From Bugula neritina (taxonomy: Eukaryota; Bryozoa; Gymnolaemata; Cheilostomatida; Bugulidae): 60,000 nucleotides of DNA. The stretch covers positions 28,069,628-28,129,627 of the forward strand of contig OZ037767.1 in the NCBI GenBank assembly GCA_964035545.1, in the 5' to 3' direction. The position numbers were made by a program, and so were the translations under genes. A model generated the notes under the pieces. The model was not told where the DNA came from. It saw only the letters and a list, made by a program, of their open reading frames with translations, and made no database searches. Below, piece after piece: positions 26,134 through 41,000 of the stretch; within the stretch, counting starts at the first letter, position 1; each line of letters begins with the position of its first letter.

Positions 26134-29014
26134 ATGAAAGGGGATGTTTCCGGCGTTCGAATTAGTCCAAACCAAATAACGTTTGCTGATACTCAAGTAA
26201 ATACTATTTACAGAGTTGATATAACTGTGAAAAATGTCAGCACCGTAAGCAAAAGCATACGATACTACGCGCCTCAAACAAAGGTATTTCTCTTGCTGTA
26301 TGGTTGATTTAGTGTTAGTGTAACTCATCTCGTAAGTATTATCAGTATAACTCTGACAGACTATGAGTATAGGTGTTGTCATTTAATCACTCATAGTCAT
26401 TGTGGTACTCATTTTGATTCATAACATTTTGTCAATATTTCAATTTGACGTTCATTTTGAAGCGCTGTTTAAATTTTTAAATATTCTAATATTATTTTAT
26501 TTATTATAATAGCTACATGAAAATGCATAATTTTTTTTATTAGGGATGAAAAGTAAATCTAAAAGCAAACAACAAATTGAAATTTAAAACTATAAATTAT
26601 ATAATCACAATGATAGTTATAATTCCGATAGCAACTCACTCTTTAAATAACTTAAAGCTAATTTGAGTTAGCAGGAGCAGCTACTTTGTGCTTAAATTAA
26701 AATGTGGTGTGTTGAATATCAATTTGAGTAATGCCTTTTGTGATTTTATGTTTAGTGCCCAAATTAATTCATTTTTTCATTAGAATTTTTTGCAGTTAGC
26801 TTTTCTTTACATTTTTGTCAAGTAATTGATTGGAACTTGAGACATTTAACTCTGATCAAATTAATTAAATAATTGTAATTCAACATTTCAAACAAGTTTT
26901 TATAGGTGGATCATGTTGATTTAGTTGACTAAAACTATGATGCTTGTTCCATCAGAAAGCAGTGTTGAATTTGTAGGTATCGGGTGTGTTGACTGCTTTT
27001 ACAATGTTTAAAATCATACAGGATAAAAAATTTTGTTTTGAAATTCTATGTTCTAGTGACTGAGTGTGATCATAATTCTTTTAACTGAATATACGAAATC
27101 TTGTAGTTGAGGAGATTAGTCTGTAAAAATAATTTTTGTTTACAGAAGTTCAGGTTGAAAGTAAAAAATCCAAGTGCTCCTGTTGCTGCCGGGTTAGAGG
27201 TATCGGCAGTAGTTGAGTATGAGACAAGTGAAGCTGTAGATGCCAAAGATAGAATTGTTATAACTGTTGATGGAGATGTTTTAGAAGTACCTTTAAGAGG
27301 GTCAGTTTTTAAACAAATTGTACTGCAATGCATAATGTAGCCGAACTTATTCTGTTCTTATTGAAATAAGAGTTTCCTCACTGCATTTCATCATGGAAGC
27401 TACTTTTGAAACATAATATATAACATTAATTCTTATTGACCTTTTGTTTTGTACTTCTAGAGAGCCAGCCAAGCCTAATTTTCAGTTAGAAACTCCTGCT
27501 AATTTTGGGAATGTAGTCTTAGCTGCTAAGACTATCTATAAAGAAGTGACTTTGTACAACCATGGTGCCAAAGCTGGTGGGTCAAAAGTTTTCATGTAAA
27601 AATAAGTTGAATGTTGATAATTTTGAAATGCTATTTAATTGGATTGGTCATGGAAGTATGTTATATTGTTTGTCTGAAAAAAAATACACTAACTTTAATT
27701 CTTTAGGTAATTACAAGATAACATACGAAGGTGATGGGCCTGTCACCATTATACCAAGTTCTGGCACAGTGCCAGCTCACTCTCAACAACCAATCAGAGT
27801 AGAATATGTGACCAGAGTTCCTGGAGCTTTTCGGGAGGTAGCTCGGTGAGTAGTCAGTTGATTTCATCACTTCCTGCCATTAAAACAAGACAAGTTTCCT
27901 GTCATTGAAACACTACAGTTTCCTATGTTTCTTATACGCTGTCTAATTGTCGCAACATGCATGATGTTTAAACAGGGTGGAGCTACAAGGTCAGATGCCA
28001 ATTGAGCTGCCGATAGAGGGCTGCGTTGTCGAGAGAACTCTAGAGTTACTGGATCAAGATCAGAAAAAAATTGAATGTCTGAGATTTGGTGCCACATACT
28101 ACGGGACTGACAGGACAGAGTGGGCGTGAGTGTTTCTATACTGCAGCTAATTTAACGCTTCAATGATTTACTTACACCTTTATAACTTTGACAGACATTT
28201 TAAAACTTTTGTATTATAGTGAGTCAACAGCGTAATGAAGCTTAAAGGCTATAATCATTGGCTAGCCTGTGATCCATACCTGTGAATGGTTTTTCTGTTT
28301 ATAGCTACTTGTACAACAACTCCCCGGAGCCCGTGAACTTTGTCTGTGTTCTTGATGAAAATGCGGTAGGGCAGGAGTTGGGCGTCGACCTAACCATGAG
28401 CACAGCCGCCACACTGGCTCAGAAAATGCAGCCTAAGAACCCAGGCCAGTTGAATGTGATGAACTCACTAGTGAGTGTGGTACCTAACCAGGGCGTGCTA
28501 AGCCCGTATGACCGCATGATGGTTTGCTTCAGATTCTCCCCAAGGTGTGTATCTCTAAATAAGTGTTCAATAATAAGTCTTGGTACAAATTTTCATATCT
28601 TGATATAAGTGGTTTAATATATTTACAATCTCTAAATATTGTGTTGCAATTTGTTTAATTAGCATTTGCAAACGTCTTTTTCTGCATTTTGTGTTGATAT
28701 GATTGGTTTGTACTGTGTTGTGGACATAGAAGATAGCTGTAGCAGTAAATGTAGGCTGTAGAATTTTATTCTATAACGTAGTACGTTGTATGCGTTGTAC
28801 ATCTTTTTGCTTTCTAAATTATCTAACTCTTCTCATACTATGACACAACTTTTTTCAAGATGGACTCCCAGCAAACAGGGATTTGCTTGTTCGGTAAAGG
28901 CGCCTCCTCGGCAAGATTTTGCAATTTTTATGAGATTTTTGGTGGTTGGAGCCAAGGAGACTCTGGCTGAAACAGAAGATGCCAGAAAAGAACAGCACGA
29001 CCAATCATTGGGAG
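26134..29014 (+). other. CFAP47: CFAP47 exons 1-7 (N-terminal beta domains)
   Basis: Exons: 26134-26283, 27146-27300, 27461-27576, 27707-27845, 27976-28125, 28305-28544, 28860-29014. The product runs from the ATG through typical family text such as VPLRGEPAKPNFQLETPANF and YLYNNSPEPVNFVCVLDENA to an acidic segment (AETEDARKEQHDQSLGG). Exon 7 ends in phase 1 and is followed by a 2.1-kb intron with the 15-bp array, a SINE and two candidate 21-nt microexons. Confidence 0.9.
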
Positions 29015-31981
29015 GTAAAACAAAAGAATTAATTTTTGCTAAATAGTTAAATATGTTAGACAATGCCTAGTGTGTTATATTGTTACATAACACATAGTAC
29101 AGTAAAACATCATTATATCATTTCCTACAGTGTAGTGTTGCATTGTATCATGATATACTATATTATACTACTCAGGACAAAATTAGATTATATGATGTTA
29201 TGCTATATGATGTTATGCTATACTGTTGCATACTATACTGTGGCATGCTATACTGTGGCATGCTATACTGTTGCATGCTATACTGTGGCATGCTATACTG
29301 TAGCATGCTATACTGTTGCATGCTATACTGTGGCATGCTATACTGTTGCATGCTATACTGTGGCATGCTATACTGTTGCATGCTATACTGTGGCATGCTA
29401 TACTGTAGCATGCTATACTGTTGCATGCTATACTGTGGCATGCTATACTGTTGCATGCTATACTGTTGCATGCTATACTGTGGCATGCTATACTGTGGCA
29501 TGCTATACAATGTTATACTATGCTATACAATGTTATACTATGCTATACAATGTTATACTATGCTATACAATGTTATACTATGCTATACACATCCCCCTTC
29601 ATATCTTAATATACTAGTACATACTTTGTGTATTATAAACACATAATCTGTAAAGATTATTTGACTTGTTTCAGCTTCAAAAGTTATTTCCGAAGGTTGG
29701 TTAACATTGCTGCCCTCTCATCATATCATTGCTGTTTAAACATCGCCACATGTAGCTGCTGCAGCACCTGCACTCTGCATGTAAATTATAATAAGCAAGC
29801 AAATTAACCTGCAGTATACAGTTACTAGACTGCTAAGAGACACTTGCACATGTGCATGTGATGTTAGAGAGGGCCTGAGAGTGCCTATTTGATCTCTTTC
29901 TATGCTGTGCACTGCACTGTTTAGTGTAAAACCAATAAACATTAGTGTAGAACTCAGTATGAGTTACACTTAACTTAGTATTTATTACTCATTCACTGTA
30001 GATGTCGACAGCAAAGTTATGGGTGAGATGTATTTCTTATATATACACACGTGTGCTCTTGTTTAGCTCCAGTGCAAAATTATCCATACTCATGTGTGTT
30101 TAAAGTTCCATCCCTGTGAGAACCCCTGATGGTAGGTAACTTGGTAGATGCTGTGGCATTGAAGTATCCACGTTCAGGAACTTTTGCTGGCACCACCAAC
30201 CGGGCTTTGAACCCCAAAACCTACTGTGCACCAGCCACTAGACTACAGCTGCACTCTAGTTTGTGACTATTTACGTAGGAATCAAATCAAAGTTTTGTAA
30301 ACCTAAGGCACCTTATCCATCATCACAAAAATATATGGATTTCTTCCTCAGTGTGTCTTACCTTTAATCTTTTGTGATGTCTGCATTTAAAATTATTTCA
30401 ATATTTCATCACCTTTCCTCTCTTCAAATTCACTATTATACAGATGTTGATCTTTCTGCTCACGAACTATGTTCATTATTTTTCTAAAATAGTGCCCATT
30501 TTATCACATAATCTATTTTTTGTCAACTTTGCGTTTTCTTTCAACTAATGAAATTGTTTTTTTCTTCACGTTTATGCAAGATGCCATCTGCTCGCATTAT
30601 GAAAAGCCTCCAATTAGGCCAGTTCTCATTTTGATGTTCCTCTGAAATATACATACATCTTTCACCTTTGTCACTATGGCTGCACTAGTCAATTGTTTCA
30701 CTGCAATATGGAATGAATCACTAATATGGCAATTGTTGTAGAATTTAGATCTTAAAGCACATGGTAAAAGAATTTATTGAATTTGTTTTTATTTTAAAAC
30801 TAATCTTGAAAGAACATCTCAAGATAGCACAGCAAGTTTGGTTAAAATTTTGGCTTTTCAACAAACTTTGAGATTCGTCTTTTTACTTTTGATAGCTAGC
30901 TGATGTTTGCTGATTACATCATGTCTTGTGGCATTTTTGTTGCGTTGCATTTTTCTCTACTTTCTAAGCCTCACTTGAAATTAGATCATAATATATCATA
31001 TATCATAACTTTATTCTCTCGTTTCTCATTCTAAATTCAAAATTTTTTATATATGTGAAATCTGGTGGAATTTTGCATAATTTACTAAAACCTTAGTGCT
31101 TTAAGGTGAAATCTTATTAGACAGATATCAATTTTAATACCTGTTATTTGCTGGTTTCAGATGTTCATGCTGAAGTAGCGATAGTCGCTACTGCTCTCCC
31201 GGTGTTACTTACGGTCAATCCTATTGGTGAATTCAACTTTGGCTCATGCCCCCTGAACGAGAGGGTGGACACGCTGTGTACCATTTCTAACAACTGTTCC
31301 ATACTTCCTGTGAATTATCAGTTCCGGCGAATAGCTCACTTCCGCACTCAGCCCTCTTCTGGTAAAATCAACCCCGGCAAGTCTGAAAGTGTCATATTTT
31401 CCTTTCAGCCGAATCAAATTGGTAAGTGTTCAACTTTATGGGAGTTGTATTGCTATGAGAGTGATAGTAATCAGCTGTTAACAGCAATTGATAAATCTGT
31501 TAAGTAAGACAAGTGCCGGTGTAGTATTCCTCTGCAATATTTTACTCATCTAGTTATTAGAATTCCTGACTTTTGTTCAATAATTGTACTTCAAGTTTGG
31601 ATTTTAAGTCTGCCAGTGGTGCTGTAAAATAATTTAACAAACTTTTGAAAATTAGATGTTGAAATGTTCTCCAGTAATTCTTTTGTCAGATAGTGAAGTT
31701 TTACGTAGTTTAATATCTATTTTATGATTGGATATATTGGTTGTAGGTCAGTTCAAGGTCACACAGTTTATCGACGTGTTGGGAGAGGTTGCTGACTACT
31801 CGAACCCTTTCCTAGCCTACCTGGAAGTCATCAACTCCACCCCCGTCTTCTTCGCAGCTAAATGTGACTCCGAGAGTAAAAGTGCTAAGCCCAGGCTAAA
31901 CTTAGGTTCGTTGCATTCTGTCTATATGTTGGACAAACTTTATACATACTACTACTACTAGTACTATTACTACTACTACTA

Positions 31982-32012
<31 letters not shown>

Positions 32013-32026
32013 CACTACTACTACTA

Positions 32027-32066
<40 letters not shown>

Positions 32067-35000
32067 CACTACTACTACTACTACTGCCACAGCCATTGCC
32101 ACTACTACTACCTATTAATAGTGTGTGTAAATATAGTATACATAAATGTGTTAATATATTATGTCAGCTGATCCCCTTGATTTCAGGTATAACCCCGAAG
32201 ATTACTAATGAAGTAGGGCTGAGCAGCGAGCTGACCTTCAAGCAAGGTGTAGAACTCAATCCTAAAGGGGCATTGGCAGCCGCCCAAAAGACTAAGATAT
32301 CTCGAGGTATACTTTCACTAGAAGTTTTGCTTGTACTCTTTCATTCCTTAGCAATTGAACATGTAAACTTATGTGTACGATCCTTAATTTGAGTCCGATG
32401 ACATGTCATATTACAGCAAGTTGTTTTCACAAACTCTGGTGAATTAAGTCACTTGTCACTTGCTACTTACAGATACCCGCCGAGCAGTATGCTGCATGTC
32501 AAATAGCATAATTTATTTGGAGTTATTTTCTCATATGTTGAGAGTCGGGAGTTTCTTTCTAATAATATAGATATATTAGTATGTATTTGTGGGTTTATTT
32601 TTGAGAACTCACCAAGAGTAAAGAAATTTCACAACACAATTACCAAAAGTGGTTAGTGTGCTGCTTCACTACAACTAAAAATAATGCAGCGCTAGAAACG
32701 TTTCAACCTGATTTTAGCGGCTTGGTTGTTTTTAGTGAAATACAGCAATATGTGATCTTGCTCAAGAAGAGTTTGGTAAATTGTTTACAGATCCATGTTA
32801 ATGGAAAGTTGTATAGAAATGTGTTTGTGAAAAGTATTCTGTGGACAGTTATGTAAACTACTATGTAGTATGTATACTATTAAACTACTATGTATACTAT
32901 TAAACTACTATGTATACTATTAAACTATTATATATACTATTGAACTACTATGTATACTATTAAACTACTATATATACTATTAAACTACTATGTATACTAT
33001 CAAACTACTATGTATACTATTAAGCTACTATGTATACTATTAAACTACAGGGTCATTGGTTCTGTAATAATTGTTTGAATTTTAGGTCACAAATCGGCTC
33101 CTGCTGACCAAAGAGGAAAAAGTGGGGATGGTGACAATGACTCGTTGATAGCATTTCCTAATGACCGATATGCAAGTGTGAGGCCAACTGAGCGAGGCAA
33201 GAGGTTTAGGTAAGCTATTTCTTCTCTACCAACAAGTTTGTGACTTCCTCCTGTATTCTTATTTGTGTTACAGTTTGCTACTAGAAAATATCTACCTCAA
33301 GATGTTTGTTATATTTAGTCTAAAATGAAGGAAAATATATATAAATGAGCAAAAGAATTGTTGGCCAGAGTCTATGACACAATAGAGAAGAGCACAAGCC
33401 ATGAATGGTTGACAGTTGTTAGCAACTATCATTAAATAAGTTTAATTTCAATGGACCAAAAGTCATATTTTAATTTATCCGTTTAAATTCTCTATTTAGA
33501 TTTGTCAATAATTAGCTTCTCAGTTTGAGTTTAAACCCATTCTCCCGCTTCACAGCACAAACTGAACTGGACAGTTTATTCAGTATAGTATATACAGTAT
33601 ACAAGTCAATATTTTGTTGAAATGACACAAAACATTTTGCTGGTGTTAATATAACCTAGTAACTAATTGGTATCAAAATCTAAAAGTATGTTATGCTTTT
33701 AATAGATGTTGAACAGTATTTCCTCTGAAACTGTGTTATTCATTGCTGTTTATATTTCTCTTGTAGAACTATATTCACCCGAGCTAACAGACACAACTAC
33801 AGTGACCCGGACTACTCGTACACTGATGAGGAAATGGCGGCCATTGAAGCTCACAGGAAACACTATCAGTCATTTATTGACAATCTGAGAGAGGAGCGCA
33901 GAGAGAAAGTTCGAGTCAAAGAGCACAAAGAATACGGCGATGATCTGAATATTGGTGTCAAGGTATGGCTTAGTGCTGTAAATATATTCCCTAAAATAAC
34001 ATTTGTCAAGGGCTGATAACTCAGGCTAGTATAATTTTCATGTATTTTTGGTAAACTTTTCATAAGCTCAAGTCGAAATTGTTAGTCAAAAATAATCATT
34101 ACTTAGCTTTTTTTCTGCAATATAAATTAATTAGTAAAGTTAAGTCCACGTCTTAGTTTATAAATTATATACATATTTTGTCTTTCTTTATAAATGTAAA
34201 TATAATTTTCTTTACAATTTATATTTTAAAGGGTTGAGTGTTGTTTAGTGGTGGTAATGTAGATAAACTACTCTTTTCTTCCAGCTCTACCACACTATAA
34301 CACAGATAAGCATGTTTTAAAATGAATAAACATTGTCAAACATGTATGGTGTGGTCTAGCATGTGTAAGCATGTTTTAACATAGATAAGCATGTTCTAAT
34401 GTAGAAAAGTATTAGTGTTAAATATTATAACAGGTTGCAGCTGGCTTGAAGCCCAAGAAACTTACCATCGCTGATATTAAGGATGACCCCAGGCCCCCCA
34501 CCCCACCAAACTCTAACTGGAAGCTCACCTCGAGCAAAGAGCTTGAAGCCTTAGAGAAACAAACAATTGACAAGCCTGTTTGCGATGGGCTCAAAGCAAT
34601 CCCCCAAACTGATCAAGAGAAGAAAGAGTGCTCAGCCTATCTCACTCCATCAGATTTACATAAGATAGTTATTGGTAATGATAGCTCACTAGTGTGAATA
34701 TTCGAATTGCATTTTCTTGGAAAATTTATATTGAGTTTTTTAGAATAATTTTATTTTTATGTATTCGTGTTCCACAGGTCCTGCTTTCATCAACTTTGGA
34801 GATGTTTGCATGAGGTCTACAAATACTAACCACATTAACATCGTCAATAATCTGGAGTCATTTATCTACGTCCAAGTTGGGGTAAGCAGAGCTGCTAGCT
34901 TACATATAATAATTGTTTCAGTATAACATATATACTGTATAGAGTAATTGGGTTTGGCTATGTTGCTTTGATATGTTACAGATAGAGTATTGAGTGTATA

Positions 35001-38000
35001 GATGACATTAGTGTATGTATAGATGAAACATTCCATATACCTATAGATAGAGTATGGATATTTATATATAGAGTACTGCATGTATAAATGGAGTATTAAT
35101 ATACACGTGTAGAGATAAAGTTTTAACATCTGTAGATGGGGTATTGATGGTATAGATAAAGTATAAATATTTGTATAGATGGAGTATTGATTTGTTATAG
35201 ATTGACTGCCGGGAGTTGAGACAAACTAGCCCGCTGTCGCAAGTTGTCCCCCCAATGAGTAGGGCTGCCGTCCCTGTAATATTTGAATCTAATGCTAAAG
35301 GGAAGTTCCAAAGGTACACATCAAATATTTCTATACACTCTCACACACATTTCTGCATCTCTTTTATGAGCTAGATCAGGAATTTCTGTTAGGCTAGGCT
35401 ATTTTGAAGAATTATTTAACGTTTCATTTGACTTGAACTGAATCTTTTATTCCTGAAAGAGTTTATTCATGTGACTTGAAAGGATATGCTGGTATTAATA
35501 TATTATGTTATACTTGTTCGGCAATATGTAGACTTCCTTCTATGCTTTTGCAGATCTATAAACTACAGCATCAATGGTTTCTATAAGAACCACCTGACTG
35601 TAGTGGCAAATGTCGTCCCTCCATCCCTTGTAATGCACACCGACTCGCTGGAAATTGGGCCGACTATAGGTCTACCCGCTGACGCAGGGATGAGAAGCAT
35701 CATAACCCTGACTAATCCTCTAAACTACCCCGCTGACTTCACATGGCATCCTGTGGTAGGGGACAGGGGAACTGCCTTCTCCATCAGACCTGCCAGTGGT
35801 ATGTTTTACCTCTCCATATGTAAATACTGTGCATGTCAACCTACCTGTGCTTGTTGTTTGTTAACTGCAGACTAACCTATTCCTTTAGAAAACAAAACAA
35901 TTTATACTACTAGTTGTTGTTTTGCTATACTTCATTATTTAAAAGAAAATTAATTTAGAATTAGAAATGGCTTGCTTATGTGCATAGTCAAGAATACAGC
36001 CACATTAGCTGGATTAGTAAATAATAAAATTAGCAGGAAAAAGCATTGTTCCACTCTATGCCTCGTGTACATATAACCTGCTTACTGTATAATGTCGTAC
36101 TAAGGTACTGTTGAGGAAACGTTTCTAGTAATTTCAAAGGTGAATTAGCAAAAATAGAATAGCTAATGGTCTCCGAGACTGTTGCTCTGTAAGTAAATAT
36201 GTCCTGCCATATAGCTCAGTGAAACACTTGTAGGCACAGTAGATACTCATCAGAAACTAGACTGTGAGGTGGTATTCCATCCCTCCTACCTGGCGCCAGA
36301 TGTTGGCAAGTTTTCCCTCAAGGTAATATCTTACTCTATATATACGTATCTCACTTTATGTATATATCACTCTGTCTATATTTATATGTACACAAACTGA
36401 CATCTTTGATCATACAGTGGGCCCATGCACATATCTGATTAGTTGTCTTACTGTCACATTTGATTTATGACATGTTGACACACCTCTGCAGGTGCATGGA
36501 GGTGTTCCTCAGACTCTAGAATGTTCTGCCAAGTTTGGAGCCACAAATGTTCAGTTCATAGAAAGAAGATTGATGTTCGGAGTTGTCCCTCTCAACCTGA
36601 CAACCACTAAGTCAGCCTTACTATTCAATGGCAGCTCTAACCACGCCTACTTTCAGGTGAAGGCTGTTTTGTTAATGAGCAGTTGGACTTTTATACGCAT
36701 TGTTTTTTCATTGCAGTTGGTGTGGAATAAACAAGTATTTTTTATGTCTTAATAAGAATTTTTTATAGCTAGCTTTTGGAATTAAAGCATTAAATTACTA
36801 AAAAGCGGAGATAGTGATTTTGAAAGTGTCTAAGTGGAACTTTTGGTTCATTACCTGTAGCTGTGTCATGTGCTGAAATTTCTGCATATTTTTGTATTAA
36901 TGTCTTTTGTGTTTTATTGCAGGTGCTGGACCCAGTGCCCTTCCACGGGCTTCTTGTTTCACCTGTTCAGGGTGTCGTCCCTGTGGGTGGCAAAGCTGAG
37001 CTGAAAATCATGCTGTCACCAAATGCACTCATAAAATTTGACACCAGAATACAGGTGGCTATTAGAGGTGGCAGGACTTTAGAGCTCAGAGTTGGGGGCA
37101 CTGTTGAACCCCCCTGCGTAGACATTGATCTGGTATGTTGATCTCACACTAAGTTTTAACTGCACAAATTTCATTAAGTTTATAAAGATACAAAATTTGC
37201 TGTTGCATGTTTATAAACTAAATTATTGTAAATATTTAGGTTGATAGCCATTTTATGGGAAACTTGGAGAAGGTACTTTGCAGTATATATGCATAAATTT
37301 TGTAATATTTTATATCCGAAATGTGCTGGCCAGTTCTAAAATTTGTATTTTATTGTACTTGTTTATATATTGTAATGGTATTTCAATTGCTTTTGTTAAC
37401 CTTATAATAACCACAACTAACCACTGGCTTATTTATTTCAAGTCTACTTTTATTTGATTTTCTTCATTTTATTAATTACGGTGTTAAAATTAAATTTCAA
37501 TTTAAGTTGATTAGTTGGTTTTAAAAATGTTATCTTTGTGAGTAACAAAGTACATCTATTCTACATTTCATTATTTTATGAAGTGCATCTCAAGATATTT
37601 ACAAGTAGTTTGGTTGAATGGCTGTAGGCAAACTTCAACCTCGGAGGTGTACCGTGCGGTTCCACAAAGAAGCTGGAATTCTCTCTACTCAACAGAACCA
37701 AGACTAAAACTCGGTGCGAGTTTGACCTAACTCGCTACAAAGACTTTTCCCTCGAGTTTCCTGGTCTGGTAACTCCTGAAGATCTGACATACCAGGCCAG
37801 AAATCCTAACAAGTTTAGCGTGCTGCTGTCGGGTGAAGAGGAAACCACAGGCTACTTGCTCTTCTCTCCCACAGAGGTGCTCAGGCTAATATCTCATGAA
37901 TTTTAGCTGACGAGATTTTTTTTTGTCGAATTCAAAGCGTCAGCACTATTAAGATGCAAATACTGAGTTGATGTCAATGAATTTATTGCGCAATTCATAT

Positions 38001-41000
38001 ATATATATTTCTTTTGTTGGTTTGACTTCAGCATTACTGGTTGTTTTAGGTGGCAGCCTACGACTTTGTGCTGCCGGTTTCCATCAACACTGTGTCAGCA
38101 CCTTCGCCAACCCAGACCCCCGTCCCCCCAACACCAGCTCCTAGTAACAAGAACACTATTCACAACATCATCAACCCTAAACCAGTGCCCGTTGTCATCG
38201 CAACTCCGAGGAAGCGAGTCATATGCACCGCCCTTCGACAGCCTCTGCAAATCAGTAGAAATAAGCTAAACTTCACCTTGACCTCTGACTATTATGAACT
38301 AGCAGCAGATTCTGGCTCTAATTCTACTAAAGTTCAGGTATTTTCCGTCAGTCAATGAGGCGCTCGCTGGTACCTGTCATACAGCTGCTATACATGGCAA
38401 AAATTATCTGTTTTGCAAGAACTTAGAGCACCTGTTATGAACATCATATGTGTCTTTATCATGCCATAAATCTTGTCACCCATGTGTCAGCTACAGCATG
38501 TCATCTGTGTGTCACGCCTGCATGTTGCAATTGTTAAACTTAGTTTCTGGTGCTTCCCTTAACACAGATCAAAGGCACTGTTGATGGAAATCCTTATGTT
38601 AAGTCGGTATGTGGTGATAATTGTCAAGATTGGTACTTCTGTCTCTATTCACCCAGTTATATGATTTAATACCTCATAACCGTGTTGCTCATCTGTCTTT
38701 ATGTTGACTTGTTTGAAAAACTAATGTTGATTTACTGATTAAATTTTGTGTGTGAGATTTTTGGTTGAAGAATTCAATATCTAACGCTACTTGTTCAGCT
38801 ATTTGTTTGCCTAGGTACCTAATAGCTAGAATATTAGTTAATAGAGTGCGGGTACTAGTAGATAAGGGTTTCTTCTGCAGCTATTTGGTATAAAAAATAT
38901 GTCTTATTTTTTTATATAGAATTTAGGCTAATGACGATTGCCCAACATGTTAGACCCTTTTTATGGAACTTTGGCTAAATCCACAACTCCCTTGTGTTTG
39001 ACTCATTTTATATATAATTTGCTTTCAGACTACGGTGTTGGCAAACGTTAGTGATAAAGTTATAGAGTGGGCTTTGGACTTGGATAGTTGTGGCCCGTAC
39101 ATTGACAACGGTAACTTCAGGTTTGTGAGGGAGAGTGGAGCCCCCTTCCTGACACACAAAACAGGTGGGGTGTGTGGCAAACTAGATCCCGGAGAAACAT
39201 TTGAACTCGGAGTTTTCTTCTGTCCTGGTAAGACTGCACTTCCAGTGTCTTTGCCAACCTATACACTATAACTTTTATACTGTGACCTATATACTAGAAC
39301 CTTCATACTGTGACCTATATACTGTAACCTATTTACTGTGACATATACTGTGACCTATATATTGCACCCTATATATTGTAACCTATATATTGTGACCTAT
39401 ATACTGTGTCCTATATACTGTGACCTATATACTATGACCTATATACTGTGACCTATACGCTGTGACCTATATACTGTAACCTATATACTGGAACCTATAT
39501 ATTGCAGTCTAGATATCTTGTTGCTACTCTAGATAAGCCAGTGGTACACGAAGCAAAGGTTCCAGTAGTCGTCAATGGAGACGTTGCCAACCCTTTCCTC
39601 TTTCTTACTTTGACTGGCGTTTTAGAGAAACCTGTCATAACCTTTGACCCTGCAGCTATCAGCCTCACTCCAGTTCCACTAGGGTTGTCCTCTTCCACCG
39701 TAATGGTGATGGCTCTCTCCGGATATAGAAGGTATTTTATGGTTACTGATTTATACAATCTGTAGGTATAGTTTTGGTTTTGTGGATGAATATTTTCTCA
39801 TAGATTTTAATCTGTAAAGGGAGACAAATCCCATAGAGGGATGCATATAGTAAGAATCTTTGGTTTCTAGATCTGGCTCTAGCCTCTGAGTTATAGGCCA
39901 TCTAAAGTCCACTTTCTTTGTTTTGTATTTTAAAGAGTTGTATGAAAGAACTATGTTTGTGTATCTAATAGACCTGCAGAGTTAAGTCTGCACCTGCCAG
40001 AGGTTGAATGTGAAGACGGGAGTCTGGTATCCCCCCTCTCTGTAAAACATGAAGATAACACAATATTTGAAGGCTATAGTATTGAACCTTGTCAAGACAT
40101 TGACCAGAAAACATTGATTACACTGAAACTGAAGTAAGACGTTATGTGAATGAGATATCCTTATCATCTTAGTTGTACCAAGCATAATGAGTTTCATACA
40201 CTGTTGTATATGTTGCGTATATGGTAATGTGTATGTTATTGTATGTGTTAATGTATATGTTGCTGTATATGTTACTGTGTGTTATAAACATAGAATGCTG
40301 TAGATTGTAGTTATCCTATATTGTGTTATAATATCCATATGACGTGTACCTACCTCAATATAGGGATTTAATATGTTGAGATGTATTTAAAAGTCCAAAC
40401 ATAAGAATTTTGAGTGACGCTTTATGTGTCCAAAGCTGGTTAGGTTTTGTGGCACAACATTTGCTGAAATACAAGCTAATAGCTAACTCAGTTTTGACAT
40501 ACAAAGCCACAGTAATTTAATCAGCTAATTTTATTGATTAGCCAAAATTGGTTCATTAGATATTGTTCTGCCAAGCTAATATATGCATTCTCTGCAGGTT
40601 TGAGTGTGACAGACCTCTGTCCTTTGAAGTTCCACTGGTGTTTGAAGATAGTCTGGGAAATAGATACGAGTTGCCTGTAACAGCTACCTCCGATAACTGC
40701 CTGCTTACCTGCTATCCATTTATAGCCCAGCATCGCATGGATCATCAGATTGTTTGTGAAGAGGTACTTTTTATCAAAATATGTTTTGCCATGGAGTTGT
40801 AACAATATTTATAACTATTTTTACACGTAGTATAATATGTAATGTAATACGTAGTATAATATGTAATGTAATACATGGTATAAAATGTAGTATATTACAT
40901 CTTTATGACATAATATACAACCTAATATGATGACGACTAGTATCCATGGAAACGGAATATATTATTACAATTGCCTAAATTCAGTGAATCTTATTCTCAT

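Larger units (their letters stand above)
31161..38606 (+). other. CFAP47: CFAP47 exons 8-22 (beta domains, charged linker, Pro-rich linker)
   Basis: Exons: 31161-31421, 31747-31905, 32187-32306, 33086-33209, 33767-33962, 34434-34674, 34778-34881, 35201-35313, 35554-35798, 36234-36322, 36492-36656, 36923-37132, 37628-37876, 38050-38337, 38568-38606. Exons 11-13 encode a charged linker with RPPTPPNSNW. Exons 14-20 give consecutive ASH-like domains (INFGDVCMRS, LEIGPTIGLPADAG, LMFGVVPLNLTTTKSALLF, FNLGGVPCGSTKKLEFSLLN). Exon 21 has the Pro-rich linker. Exon 22 is only 39 nt (IKGTVDGNPYVKS) and is phase-neutral. Confidence 0.88.

Noticed and set aside
29063-29646. Long ORFs in three frames made of repeated CYTVA, MLYCG or QYSMP peptides
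   Set aside because: They are by-products of the 15-bp tandem array, whose unit length is a multiple of three and lacks stops. The array lies in a CFAP47 intron with no splice or coding signal of its own.
31902-32102. Minus-strand poly-valine ORF
   Set aside because: It is a translation of the ACT trinucleotide microsatellite, intronic to CFAP47.
37240-37272. 33-nt phase-0 microexon candidate in CFAP47 (VDSHFMGNLEK)
   Set aside because: It would interrupt a run of text (VDIDL followed by ANFNLGG) that is contiguous in the family, and such intervals arise by chance in AT-rich introns.
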